Source of the DNA: Comamonas_C sp026954015
GTDB taxonomy: Bacteria > Pseudomonadota > Gammaproteobacteria > Burkholderiales > Burkholderiaceae_C
DNA length: 64,000 bases
Direction: 5' to 3'
Assembly (NCBI GenBank): GCA_035063785.1
Contig: JAPSFS010000014.1
Location: 12,833 to 76,832 of the forward strand
Part shown: positions 36,139 to 44,408 of the stretch, piece by piece
Layout of the letters: each line of letters begins with the position of its first letter
How positions within the stretch are numbered: position 1 is the first letter of the stretch
The notes under the pieces: generated by a model
What the model was told of the DNA's origin: nothing
What the model saw: the letters and a program-made list of their open reading frames with translations, nothing else
Database searches by the model: none
Made by a program: the position numbers and the translations under genes

Positions 36139-36745
36139 CACGCCTGCCACAGCGCTCCCCCCGCCCGAGCCGGTCACGATCGGCGTGGTCTCGGTCAGCG
36201 ACCGCGCGAGCCAGGGCGTCTATGAAGACCAGGGGCTGCCCACGCTCCAGGACTGGCTCACGCGCGCGCTGCACAACCCGATCACGTTCGACGCGCGCCT
36301 GATTCCGGATGAGCAGGAACGCATCCGCGCCACGCTCGTCGAGCTCGCCAGCGCAGGGTGCTCGCTGATTCTCACGACCGGCGGCACCGGCCCCGCGCCG
36401 CGCGACGTGACGCCCGAGGCCACGCTGGCCGTGGCCGACAAGGTGATGCCCGGCTTTGGCGAGCAGATGCGGCGCATCAGCCAGCACTTCGTTCCCACGG
36501 CCATCCTGTCGCGTCAGGTGGCGGTGATCCGCGGCCAGAGCCTCATCATCAACCTGCCGGGCCAGCCCAAGGCCATCGCCGAAACGCTCGAAGGGCTGAA
36601 AGACAAGGATGGCGCGCCGCTCGTGCCCGGCATCTTCGCGGCCGTGCCGTACTGCGTGGATCTCATCGGCGGGCCCTACCTGGAAACGGTGGACAGCGTC
36701 TGCAAGGCCTTCCGGCCCAAGAGCGCGGTGCGCCACCAGCGCTGA
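36131..36745 (+). CDS. mog: molybdopterin adenylyltransferase
   Basis: 204-residue MogA/MoaB-fold enzyme that adenylates molybdopterin before molybdenum insertion. It has IGVVSVSDRASQGVYEDQG and the active-site loop LTTGGTGPAPRDVTPEAT. The length is normal. It overlaps the yjgA stop by 8 bases and converges on spoT with adjacent stops (36745/36746). Molybdoenzymes are not seen in this window. Confidence 0.95.
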   Translation: MPDTPATALPPPEPVTIGVVSVSDRASQGVYEDQGLPTLQDWLTRALHNPITFDARLIPDEQERIRATLVELASAGCSLILTTGGTGPAPRDVTPEATLAVADKVMPGFGEQMRRISQHFVPTAILSRQVAVIRGQSLIINLPGQPKAIAETLEGLKDKDGAPLVPGIFAAVPYCVDLIGGPYLETVDSVCKAFRPKSAVRHQR

Positions 36746-39019
36746 TCAGGGCGCGGCAGCGAACACCCGCTCCACGCGCAGCACAGTATTGACGCGACGC
36801 AGGCTGCGCAGGATGGCCTCGACGTGCGCGAGGTTGCGTACCGCAACGACGAAGCGCAGGTCGGTGGTGCCACCGGTGGCGTCGTCCATGTCCATGTGGA
36901 TGATGTCGGCCTCGCAGCCCGAGAGCTCCGACGCCACCCGTGCCAGTACCCCCTTGTGGTTGGCCACGGTGACGGTGATCGCCACCTCGAAGGCGCGCGT
37001 GGGCTCGTCGGCCCAGTCCACGGCGATGAAACGCTCGCCGTCCTTGCGCTGCAGCTCGCGCGCCAGCGCGCACTGCGCGTGGTGCACCACCAGCCCCTCG
37101 CCGCGTCCCAGGTAGCCCACGATCGGATCGCCTGGCACCGGGTGGCAGCAGGTGGCGTACTGCACCGTCGCACGCTCGCTGCCGTCGAGCAGTACACCGC
37201 CCTGCGACAGGCTGTCGTCCGCGCCATAGCGCTCGCGCGTGAGCAGCAGTACATCCGGGCGCTGCCCGCGCTCGGAAAGCAGCGCGCCTATGCGCCGCGC
37301 GACGATGCGCGCCACGCGCTTGCCCAGGCCGATTTCAGTCAGCAGCTCTTCGCGCGTGCGGCAGCCCGTGAAGCGCAGCAGCTTGTCCCAGAGCGCGCCG
37401 TGGTGCTCAGGGTCAGGCAGCGCGTTGATGCCCTCGGCGCGCAGCGCCTGCGCGAGCAGCTTCTCGCCCAGGCCCACCGATTCCTTCTGCGCCAGCGTCT
37501 TCAGGTACAGGCGAATCTTGGAGCGCGCGCGGCCCGAACGCACGAAGCCGAGCCACGCGGGGTTGGGCGTGGCCTCGGGCGCGGTCATGATCTCGACCAC
37601 GTCGCCGTTCTTGAGCTCGGTGCGCAGCGGCACCTGCTGGTGGTTCACCTGCGCGGCCACCGTGTGGTCGCCTACGTCGCTGTGAATCGCGTAGGCGAAA
37701 TCCACCACCGTCGTGCCGCTGGGCAGCGCCATGATCTGCCCGCGCGGCGTGAAGACGTAGACCGCATCGGGGAACAGATCGACCTTGACGTGCTCCCAGA
37801 ATTCGGTCGCGTCGTGCGTTTCGTCCTGGATGTCGAGCAGCGACTGCAGCCAGCGCGTGCCGAGCTTTTGCGCGCCGGCGCTGCCCGCGTGCTGCGCCTT
37901 GTAAAGCCAGTGTGCGGCCACGCCGGCCTCGGCCACGATGTGCATCTCCTCGGTGCGCACCTGAAACTCGATGTTCAGGCTCGCGGGCCCCACGAGCGTG
38001 GTGTGCAGCGACTGGTAGCCGTTGGCCTTGGCGATCGCGATGTGGTCGGTGAACTTGCCGGGCACCGGCTTGTAGAGCTGGTGCAGCACGCCGATCGCGG
38101 TATAGCAGTCGATCACGGCGGGCACGATCACGCGGAAACCGTAGAGATCCGCTACCTGCGCAAAGCTCAGGTGGCGCTCACCCATGCGCTGGTAGATGCC
38201 GTACAGCGTCTTCTCGCGCCCCTCCAGGCGCACCACCAGCCCCTGGCGCTCAAACGCTGCCTGCACTTCGTCCCGCACCTTCTGCACCACGTCGCGGCGG
38301 CGACCGCGCGAACGCGCCACCGCCTTGGCCAGCGTCGCATAGCGAAACGGGTGCAGGTGGCGAAACGACAGATCCTGCAGCTCTCGGTAGGTCTGGTTGA
38401 GGCCCAGGCGGTGCGCGATAGGCGCGTAGATTTCCAGTGTTTCGGACGCGATGCGGTGCCACTTGTCGCGCGGCGCGCTGCCCAGCGTGCGCATGTTGTG
38501 CGTGCGGTCCGCCAGCTTGACGAGGATCACGCGCACGTCGCGCGCCATCGCCAGCAGCATCTTGCGAAACGACTCGGACTGCCCTTCTTCGCGTGTGTTG
38601 AACTGCAGCTTGTCGAGCTTGGTGAGGCCATCGACCATCTCGGCCACCGCGCTGCCGAAGTGCTCAACCAGATCCTGCTTGCTGACGCCGCAATCCTCCA
38701 GCGCGTCGTGCAGCAGCGCCGCCATCAGTGCTTCGGCGTCGAGTTTCCAGTCGGCGCACAGGCTCGCGACCGCGATCGGGTGCGTGATGTAGGGCTCGCC
38801 GCTGTTGCGCAACTGGCCCAGATGCGCCGTGTCGGCGTAGCGGTACGCGCGCCGCACCTGCTCGATCGCGGCCTCGTTCAGGTAGTGCAGCTTCTCGACA
38901 AGCGTGGTGAAACTGGCGGCTGCCGCGTCGGCAACCGCCTTGACGGCGCTGCCACCGGTCCCTGGAGCCGGTGGCTCATGCGCGCTTTCCACGGCGGAAG
39001 GATGCACAAGATCACCCAT
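36746..39019 (-). CDS. spoT: bifunctional (p)ppGpp synthetase/hydrolase (RelA/SpoT family)
   Basis: 757-residue stringent-response enzyme. The N-terminal HD hydrolase domain retains its metal site (LLHDALED, H104/D105), so ppGpp degradation should be active. It is followed by the synthetase domain (GREKTLYGIYQRM, LYGFRVIV), a TGS domain (VFTPRGQIMALPSGTTVVDFAYAIH), a helical region with a Cys-rich segment (YATCCHPVPGDPI) and a C-terminal ACT domain. The start at 39019 was chosen because upstream codons lie in the rpoZ terminator. The rpoZ-spoT order is widely conserved. Confidence 0.96.
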   Translation of the reverse strand: MGDLVHPSAVESAHEPPAPGTGGSAVKAVADAAAASFTTLVEKLHYLNEAAIEQVRRAYRYADTAHLGQLRNSGEPYITHPIAVASLCADWKLDAEALMAALLHDALEDCGVSKQDLVEHFGSAVAEMVDGLTKLDKLQFNTREEGQSESFRKMLLAMARDVRVILVKLADRTHNMRTLGSAPRDKWHRIASETLEIYAPIAHRLGLNQTYRELQDLSFRHLHPFRYATLAKAVARSRGRRRDVVQKVRDEVQAAFERQGLVVRLEGREKTLYGIYQRMGERHLSFAQVADLYGFRVIVPAVIDCYTAIGVLHQLYKPVPGKFTDHIAIAKANGYQSLHTTLVGPASLNIEFQVRTEEMHIVAEAGVAAHWLYKAQHAGSAGAQKLGTRWLQSLLDIQDETHDATEFWEHVKVDLFPDAVYVFTPRGQIMALPSGTTVVDFAYAIHSDVGDHTVAAQVNHQQVPLRTELKNGDVVEIMTAPEATPNPAWLGFVRSGRARSKIRLYLKTLAQKESVGLGEKLLAQALRAEGINALPDPEHHGALWDKLLRFTGCRTREELLTEIGLGKRVARIVARRIGALLSERGQRPDVLLLTRERYGADDSLSQGGVLLDGSERATVQYATCCHPVPGDPIVGYLGRGEGLVVHHAQCALARELQRKDGERFIAVDWADEPTRAFEVAITVTVANHKGVLARVASELSGCEADIIHMDMDDATGGTTDLRFVVAVRNLAHVEAILRSLRRVNTVLRVERVFAAAP

Positions 39020-39061
39020 CCCATAAATGTAGCGTGAGACCACGTCTGGGGGCTTGCAGGA

Positions 39062-39090
39062 ACAAAAAAGCACCGCGTTGCGGTGCTTTT
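39062..39090 (-). terminator. terminator between rpoZ and spoT
   Basis: Stem GCACCGC / GCGGTGC (39070-39076 and 39080-39086) with a three-base loop; on the minus strand it is followed by a T tract (A-run at 39064-39069). It should reduce read-through from gmk-rpoZ into spoT. Confidence 0.88.
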
Positions 39091-39115
39091 CGGTGCGTGA
39101 GCGCGACGCGCGGGC

Positions 39116-39319
39116 TCAGCCCGGCACTTTTTTGAGCATTTCCAGCCCGATCTTGCCCGCGGCGATCTCGCGCAGCGCGGTCACGCCGGGCTTGTTGCGG
39201 CTCTCGATCTTGGGCGCGTGGCCCTGGCTCAGCATGCGTGCGCGGTAGGTGGCCGCCAGCACGAGCTGGAAGCGGTTGGGGATCTGTTCGAGGCAATCTT
39301 CCACGGTAATGCGGGCCAT
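39116..39319 (-). CDS. rpoZ: RNA polymerase omega subunit
   Basis: 67-residue omega subunit that aids beta-prime folding and forms part of a ppGpp site. It starts MARITVEDCLEQIPNRFQLVLAA and contains NKPGVTALREIAAGKIG. Length and sequence are standard for betaproteobacteria. It follows gmk by 18 bases and precedes spoT. Confidence 0.98.
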   Translation of the reverse strand: MARITVEDCLEQIPNRFQLVLAATYRARMLSQGHAPKIESRNKPGVTALREIAAGKIGLEMLKKVPG

Positions 39320-39337
39320 GTGGGGGTACTCCGGAAG

Positions 39338-39958
39338 TCAGGAAATGCGCAACGAGGCGAAGGTGTCGGCGCGCGAACGGCGCTGCGCGGCGATCTTCAG
39401 GCGCTGGGCGTGGACTATGGTTTTCAGGTCGAAAAGCGCACGCTCGAAGACTTCGTTGATTATAACGAAGTCGAACTTTCCGACCTGCTCCATCTCCTGC
39501 GCGGCGTTGGCCAGGCGCTGCTCGATCACGTCGGCGCTGTCCTCGCCGCGGCGCAGCAGGCGCGAGCGCAGCTCCTCCCAGCTCGGCGGCAGCACGAAGA
39601 TCAGCACTGCGTTGGCAAACGCGCACTTGATCTGCGCCGCACCCTGGTAGTCGATCTCCAGGATGACGTCGCCGCCCTGCGCGATGCGCTCCTCGATCGC
39701 GCGGCGCGAGGTGCCATAGTAATTGCCGTGCACGTTGGCCCACTCGACGAAGGCGTCCGCCGCCACCATCGCGTCGAACTGCTCGACGCTCGTGAAGTAG
39801 TACTCGCGCCCTTCCAGCTCCTGCCCGCGCGGCGCGCGCGTGGTGTGCGAGACCGAGGGCCGCACCAGCGCGTCGAGTTCCATGAGCGCGTTGACGAGAC
39901 TCGACTTGCCCGCCCCGCTGGGGGCGGAAACAACAAACAAATTTCCGGGGTAGTCCAT
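39338..39958 (-). CDS. gmk: guanylate kinase
   Basis: 206-residue kinase converting GMP to GDP. The P-loop SAPSGAGKSSL is near residue 11, with the GMP-binding SHTTRAPRGQE and EYYF segments, and ILEIDYQGA further on. It sits between yicC and rpoZ on the minus strand, the usual order. The 33-base gap to yicC contains a half copy of the dispersed repeat. Confidence 0.98.
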   Translation of the reverse strand: MDYPGNLFVVSAPSGAGKSSLVNALMELDALVRPSVSHTTRAPRGQELEGREYYFTSVEQFDAMVAADAFVEWANVHGNYYGTSRRAIEERIAQGGDVILEIDYQGAAQIKCAFANAVLIFVLPPSWEELRSRLLRRGEDSADVIEQRLANAAQEMEQVGKFDFVIINEVFERALFDLKTIVHAQRLKIAAQRRSRADTFASLRIS

Positions 39959-39965
39959 GGTGGGC

Positions 39966-39985
39966 GAGCGCTGGCAGCTATTGTT
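39966..39985. repeat. half copy of the dispersed palindromic repeat
   Basis: GAGCGCTGGCAGCTATTG matches one arm plus flank of the repeat copies at 44348-44397 and 12573-12598. It fills most of the yicC-gmk gap and includes the region just upstream of the gmk start. Confidence 0.55.
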
Positions 39986-39991
39986 TTGTGA

Positions 39992-40897
39992 TCACTCGAT
40001 ATTTTGCACCTGCTCGCGCATCTGCTCGATCAGCACCTTCATGTCCACGCTCACGCGCGTGAGCTCGATGCTGGCGGATTTCGATCCGAGCGTGTTTGCC
40101 TCGCGGTGCAGCTCCTGGATCAGGAAGTCCAGCCGTTTGCCCAGCTCGCCGCCCTGTGCGAGCAGCCGGGTGATTTCATCCAGGTGGGCGTGCAGCCGCG
40201 TGATTTCCTCGGCCACGTCGATGCGCAGCGCGAATGCGGTGGCCTCGGCGAGCGCGCGCTCCTGCACCACTTCGGGCGCGCCCTCGCCTTGCGCGAGTTG
40301 CATGGCGTGCGCCCAGCGCTGCAGAAACCGCTGGCGCTGCTGCTGCACGAGTTGCGGCACGAGTGGCTCGGCCTGCGCGGCCAGCGCGCGCAGCTGTTGC
40401 ACGCGCTCGTGCAGCATGGTCGCCAGGCGCGCGCCTTCGCGTGCGCGCGCCTGCACGAGCGTCTCGATCGCCTGCTGCGCCAATGCAAGCAGCGGCTCGC
40501 TCCAGTCCGCCTGGGGCGCGCGGGTCTGCGCCGACAGGCGCAGCGCGTCCGACACCGACAGCGGCGGCGCGTCCGGCAGCCAGGTGCGCACGTGGTCCTG
40601 CAGTGCGGCGATGCCCTGCAGCAGCACGGCATCGGGCGGCTGCAGCGGCGCAGCCTCGCCCGCGTCAAACGACACGCGCAGCTCCACCTTGCCGCGGCGC
40701 AGGTGCTGGCCGACGAGCGCGCGCAGCTGCGGCTCCTGCGCGCGCAGCTCGTCGGGCAGGTACAGCGACAGGTCGAGAAACCGGCTGTTCACGGCGCGCA
40801 TCTCGAGCCCGAGGCGGCGCTGGCCCGCGGGCGCCGGCCGGGTGGCGCGCGCGTCCTGCTGGACGCTGGCGTAACCGGTCATGCTGTAAACTGCCAT
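39992..40897 (-). CDS. YicC-family endoribonuclease
   Basis: 301-residue YicC/YloC protein, recently described in other bacteria as an endoribonuclease acting in RNA turnover. It starts MAVYSMTGYASV, has RAVNSRFLDLSLYLPDELR and ends with the DUF1732 signature KRLDFLIQELHREANTLGSKS. The start at 40897 matches the family. It is divergent from the Ser/Thr kinase gene across 80 bases and leads the yicC-gmk-rpoZ-spoT block. Confidence 0.93.
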   Translation of the reverse strand: MAVYSMTGYASVQQDARATRPAPAGQRRLGLEMRAVNSRFLDLSLYLPDELRAQEPQLRALVGQHLRRGKVELRVSFDAGEAAPLQPPDAVLLQGIAALQDHVRTWLPDAPPLSVSDALRLSAQTRAPQADWSEPLLALAQQAIETLVQARAREGARLATMLHERVQQLRALAAQAEPLVPQLVQQQRQRFLQRWAHAMQLAQGEGAPEVVQERALAEATAFALRIDVAEEITRLHAHLDEITRLLAQGGELGKRLDFLIQELHREANTLGSKSASIELTRVSVDMKVLIEQMREQVQNIE

Positions 40898-40977
40898 GGG
40901 ACTTTTTCTGTGGTTGATTGCGTACAGCCCGGGGATTATCCGGGTTCGCACACGGGGCCGTTCCCACACTCCTTTTC

Positions 40978-41985
40978 ATGTCGTCGCCCAAGGTCAAACC
41001 AGCACCGCTGCCCGCGGATACCATGGTCGGCGGCTACCGCATCGTGCGCAAGCTGGCCGCGGGCGGCTTCGGGGTGGTCTATCTCGCGCTCGACACCGAA
41101 GGCCAGCAGGTCGCGATCAAGGAATACCTGCCGGCGTCGCTGGCTACCCGCGCTCCGGGCGAACTGCAGCCGCTGGTCGCCACCGAGAAGCTGTCGCTGT
41201 ACCGCCTGGGCCTGAAGAGCTTCTTCGAGGAAGGGCGCGCGCTGGCGCAGATCGCGCACAGCTCCGTCGTGACGGTGCTCAACTTCTTTCGCGAGAACGA
41301 GACCGTCTACATGGTGATGGACTACCTGGAGGGCGCGTCGCTGCAGGAGTACATCGTCACCGCGCGAGAGCTCAAGCACGAAAAGGTGTTTCGCGAATCC
41401 ACGATCCGCTCGCTCTTTGACGAGGTGCTGCGCGGCCTGCGCGTGGTGCACCAGCACAAGATGCTGCACCTGGACATCAAACCGGCCAATGTCTTCATCA
41501 CCGATGACAACAAGGCGGTGATGATCGACTTCGGGGCGGCGCGCGAGGTGCTGACCAAGGAAGGCAACTTCACGCGCCCGATGTACACGCCCGGCTTTGC
41601 GGCGCCCGAGATGTACCGGCGCGACTCGACGATGGGGCCGTGGACCGACATCTACGCCATAGGCGCCTGCATCTACGCGTGCATGCACGGCTACCCGCCC
41701 GTCGAGGCACCGCAGCGCAAGGACAAGGACAAGCTGGAGACAGCGCTGCAGCGGTTTCGCGGCGTCTACTCGGACAACCTCATCGAGCTCGTCGAGTGGT
41801 GCATGGCGCTGAGTCCGGCCGACCGGCCGCAATCGGTGTTCGAGCTGCAGAAAGAGCTCGCGCGCGAAGGCGAGCGCCGCTACACGCGGCTGTCGGTTGC
41901 CGAAAAAGTCCGCATGCAGTTCGACAACCTCGTGTCGGACAAGAAGAAGACCGCCACCAAGGCCGCACCGGCACGATCCAAATGA
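40978..41985 (+). CDS. Hanks-type serine/threonine protein kinase
   Basis: 335-residue soluble eukaryotic-like kinase. The glycine loop AAGGFGVVY is at residues 27-35, the ATP-anchoring Lys is K48, the catalytic loop HLDIKPAN has Asp166, and DFG is at 184-186. The HxD motif reads HLD rather than HRD, so it is a non-RD-like kinase. There is no membrane helix or extracellular sensor; the C-terminus is Lys-rich. The stop overlaps the phosphatase start by ATGA. The pair beside rph is a recurrent Burkholderiales arrangement, but its targets are unknown. Confidence 0.92.
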   Translation: MSSPKVKPAPLPADTMVGGYRIVRKLAAGGFGVVYLALDTEGQQVAIKEYLPASLATRAPGELQPLVATEKLSLYRLGLKSFFEEGRALAQIAHSSVVTVLNFFRENETVYMVMDYLEGASLQEYIVTARELKHEKVFRESTIRSLFDEVLRGLRVVHQHKMLHLDIKPANVFITDDNKAVMIDFGAAREVLTKEGNFTRPMYTPGFAAPEMYRRDSTMGPWTDIYAIGACIYACMHGYPPVEAPQRKDKDKLETALQRFRGVYSDNLIELVEWCMALSPADRPQSVFELQKELAREGERRYTRLSVAEKVRMQFDNLVSDKKKTATKAAPARSK

Positions 41986-42884
41986 AATTCTCGGTCTTCC
42001 AGCTCAGCCGCCAGGGCGGGCGCTCGAACAACGAAGACCGCATGGGCTATTGCTACACGCGCGAATCGGGTCTGTTCGTCGTGGCCGACGGCATGGGTGG
42101 GCACCCGCAGGGCGAGGTGGCCGCGCAGATCGCGATCCAGTCCGTGGCGCTGCAGTTCCAGCGCGAGGCACAGCCGCTGCTCAAGGACGTGGGCGACTTC
42201 CTCGCGCGCGCGACGCTGGCGGCGCACGAAGCGATCACTCGCCACGCCCGGGCGCACCAGCTCGCGGACGCGCCGCGCACGACGCTGGTGCTGGCGGTGG
42301 TGCAGAACGGGCAGGCCCAGTGGGTGCACTGCGGTGATTCGCGCCTGTACCTCGTGCGCGGCAACACGCTGGTGGCGCGCACGCGCGACCACTCCTATCG
42401 CGAGCTCAACGACATCATCGGCACCACTGAGGGTCCCCCCGTCAACCGCAACGTGCTGTTCACCTGCCTGGGCGCAGCGAGCCGGCCGGTGTACGACGTC
42501 TCCCAGCCCGTGCTGCTGCTGCAGGGCGACCGCATCCTTCTGTGTTCCGACGGCCTGTGGGACGTGGTCGACGACGACACCATCGTCCAGGAGCTCGCGC
42601 GCCAGCGCGTGGCCGACGCAGTGCCCGCGCTGGTGGACCACGCGTTGCGCGTGGCTGGCGAAGACTGCGACAACGTGACCGCCGTCGCGCTGCAGTGGGA
42701 CACCCCCGACGCCATCCAGGGTGCCGATGCGTCGTTCGAGGGCGAAGACACGTTTTCCTCTACCATTCAGGTGGGCGAAGGCGACGCAGCACTCGAGCCA
42801 CTCGACGACGGCACGATCGAGCGGGCGATCGCCGAGATCAACGCAACCATACGGCGCACGGCCGAGCGCAAGCAGCGCGGCTGA
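41982..42884 (+). CDS. PP2C-family serine/threonine phosphatase
   Basis: 300-residue metal-dependent phosphatase. Metal-binding aspartates are seen in RSNNEDRMGY, VVADGMGGH, LCSDGLWD and EDCDNVTAV; HCGDSRLYLVR is a further PP2C motif. A 60-residue acidic tail follows the domain. Translationally coupled to the upstream kinase, it is expected to reverse that kinase's phosphorylations. The start at 41982 is fixed by the ATGA overlap. Confidence 0.93.
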   Translation: MKFSVFQLSRQGGRSNNEDRMGYCYTRESGLFVVADGMGGHPQGEVAAQIAIQSVALQFQREAQPLLKDVGDFLARATLAAHEAITRHARAHQLADAPRTTLVLAVVQNGQAQWVHCGDSRLYLVRGNTLVARTRDHSYRELNDIIGTTEGPPVNRNVLFTCLGAASRPVYDVSQPVLLLQGDRILLCSDGLWDVVDDDTIVQELARQRVADAVPALVDHALRVAGEDCDNVTAVALQWDTPDAIQGADASFEGEDTFSSTIQVGEGDAALEPLDDGTIERAIAEINATIRRTAERKQRG

Positions 42885-42938
42885 CGCACCGCGGCGGCCG
42901 CTCACGCAGGCGGCCGCACTTCACACATTCGGAAACCC

Positions 42939-43670
42939 ATGAATCCAGGCTTTACCCGCAGCGGCCATCGCGCTGCAGACCAGTTGCGCCCCGTGCGCAT
43001 CACGCGCCACTACACCATGCATGCCGAAGGTTCGGTGCTCATCGAATGCGGCGCCACCAAGGTGCTGTGCACCGCCTCCGTCGAAGACAAGGTGCCGCCG
43101 CACCAGCGCGGCACGGGCGAGGGCTGGGTGACGGCCGAATACGGCATGCTGCCGCGCGCCACCAACACCCGCGGCGCGCGCGAGGCTGCCAAGGGCAAGC
43201 AGAGCGGGCGCACGCAGGAGATCCAGCGCCTGATCGGGCGCAGCCTGCGCGCGGTGTTCGACCTGAAGAAGCTCGGCGAGCGCACGATCACGCTCGACTG
43301 CGACGTGCTGCAGGCCGATGGCGGCACGCGCACCGCCTCCATCACCGGCGCCTGGGTGGCCGCGCACGACGCCGTGGCCACGCTGTTGGCCAGTGGCGCG
43401 CTCAAGAGCACGCCCCTCACCGGTGCCGTGGCCGCCGTGTCGGTGGGCATCGTGCAGGGCACGCCGCTGCTCGACCTCGAATACGTCGAGGACTCGGCCT
43501 GCGACACCGACATGAACATCGTCATGACGGGTGCCGGGCACTACGTGGAGCTGCAGGGCACGGCCGAGGGCGCGGTGTTCTCGCGCACGGAGCTCGACCG
43601 GCTGCTGCAGCTGGGTGAAGCGGGCATCACGCAGTTGCTCGCGCTGCAGCAGCAATCGCTCTCGGAATAA
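42939..43670 (+). CDS. rph: ribonuclease PH
   Basis: 243-residue phosphorolytic 3'-exoribonuclease that trims tRNA 3' ends. It contains TEGSVLIECGATKVLCTASVE-like N-terminal sequence, WVTAEYGMLPRATNTR, the phosphate-site GRTQEIQRLIGRSLR, and DCDVLQADGGTRTASITGA. It is full length. It is followed after 46 bases, which hold a copy of the dispersed repeat, by rdgB. Confidence 0.97.
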   Translation: MNPGFTRSGHRAADQLRPVRITRHYTMHAEGSVLIECGATKVLCTASVEDKVPPHQRGTGEGWVTAEYGMLPRATNTRGAREAAKGKQSGRTQEIQRLIGRSLRAVFDLKKLGERTITLDCDVLQADGGTRTASITGAWVAAHDAVATLLASGALKSTPLTGAVAAVSVGIVQGTPLLDLEYVEDSACDTDMNIVMTGAGHYVELQGTAEGAVFSRTELDRLLQLGEAGITQLLALQQQSLSE

Positions 43671-43715
43671 GAGCTGCCAGCGCTTTATTGGCAGGCGCCA
43701 GAGCCACTTTTTTCT
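43671..43715. repeat. dispersed palindromic intergenic repeat, full copy
   Basis: GAGCTGCCAGCGCTT...AGGCGCCAGAGCCACTTTTTT occupies the whole rph-rdgB gap, with imperfect arms. It ends one base before the rdgB start and therefore includes the rdgB ribosome-binding region, where no good Shine-Dalgarno sequence is seen. Confidence 0.75.
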
Positions 43716-43716
43716 C

Positions 43717-44316
43717 ATGAAAATCGTACTTGCCTCGCACAACCCCGGCAAGCTCGCCGAGCTGCAGATCCTGATGGCGCCGCTGGGCGTGGAGCTGATC
43801 GCGCAGGGTCTGCTTGGCGTGCAGGAACCCGAGGAACCATTTCACACCTTCGTGGAAAACGCGCTCGTGAAGGCGCGCCACGCGAGCCGCGCCACCGGCC
43901 TGCCCGCGCTGGCCGACGACGCGGGCCTGTGCGTGCAGGCCTTTGGCGGCCAGCCGGGCGTGCAGACCGCCAGCTACGCCACGCGCTTCGGCTACGAGCC
44001 GGGCGACGCGAACAACGTGCGCGCGCTGCTGGAGCAGATGCAGGGCGTGGAAGACCGGCGCGCGAGCATGGTCAGCACGCTGGTGGCGCTGCGCTCGCCG
44101 CAAGACCCCGAGCCGCTGATCGCCGTGGGCCGCGTCAGCGGAGAAATCACGCGCACGCCGCGCGGCGAAGGCGGCTTCGGGTTCGACCCGGTGATGTGCC
44201 TGCCCGAATTCGGCAAGACCTTCGCCGAACTGCCCCTTGACGTCAAAAACGCCCACAGCCATCGGGGTCGCGCGGTTCGGCAGATGCTCGCACTCATGCG
44301 AGAGTACTGGGTTTGA
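43717..44316 (+). CDS. rdgB: XTP/dITP diphosphatase (RdgB/Ham1)
   Basis: 199-residue house-cleaning pyrophosphatase that removes non-canonical purine nucleotides. It begins MKIVLASHNPGKLAEL, has LADDAGLCV with the metal-binding acid, and GEGGFGFDPV. The rph-rdgB-hemW order is common in betaproteobacteria. The start at 43717 gives the family N-terminus. Confidence 0.96.
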   Translation: MKIVLASHNPGKLAELQILMAPLGVELIAQGLLGVQEPEEPFHTFVENALVKARHASRATGLPALADDAGLCVQAFGGQPGVQTASYATRFGYEPGDANNVRALLEQMQGVEDRRASMVSTLVALRSPQDPEPLIAVGRVSGEITRTPRGEGGFGFDPVMCLPEFGKTFAELPLDVKNAHSHRGRAVRQMLALMREYWV

Positions 44317-44347
44317 ACCTGCCGCACGGCGGGTAAAGATTTGAATG

Positions 44348-44397
44348 TTTTCCCGCTCCAGCGCTTGTCCACCAAGCGCTGGCAGCTATCGTTTCAG
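44348..44397. repeat. dispersed palindromic intergenic repeat, full copy (reverse orientation)
   Basis: CAGCGCTTG-N6-CAAGCGCTG is a perfect 9-base dyad here, with CGCTC on one side and GCAGCTATCG on the other. It lies between rdgB and hemW, ending 12 bases before the hemW start, and is the best-preserved copy in the window. It could fold in the mRNA leader of hemW. Confidence 0.85.
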
Positions 44398-44408
44398 GAA
44401 TACCACCG

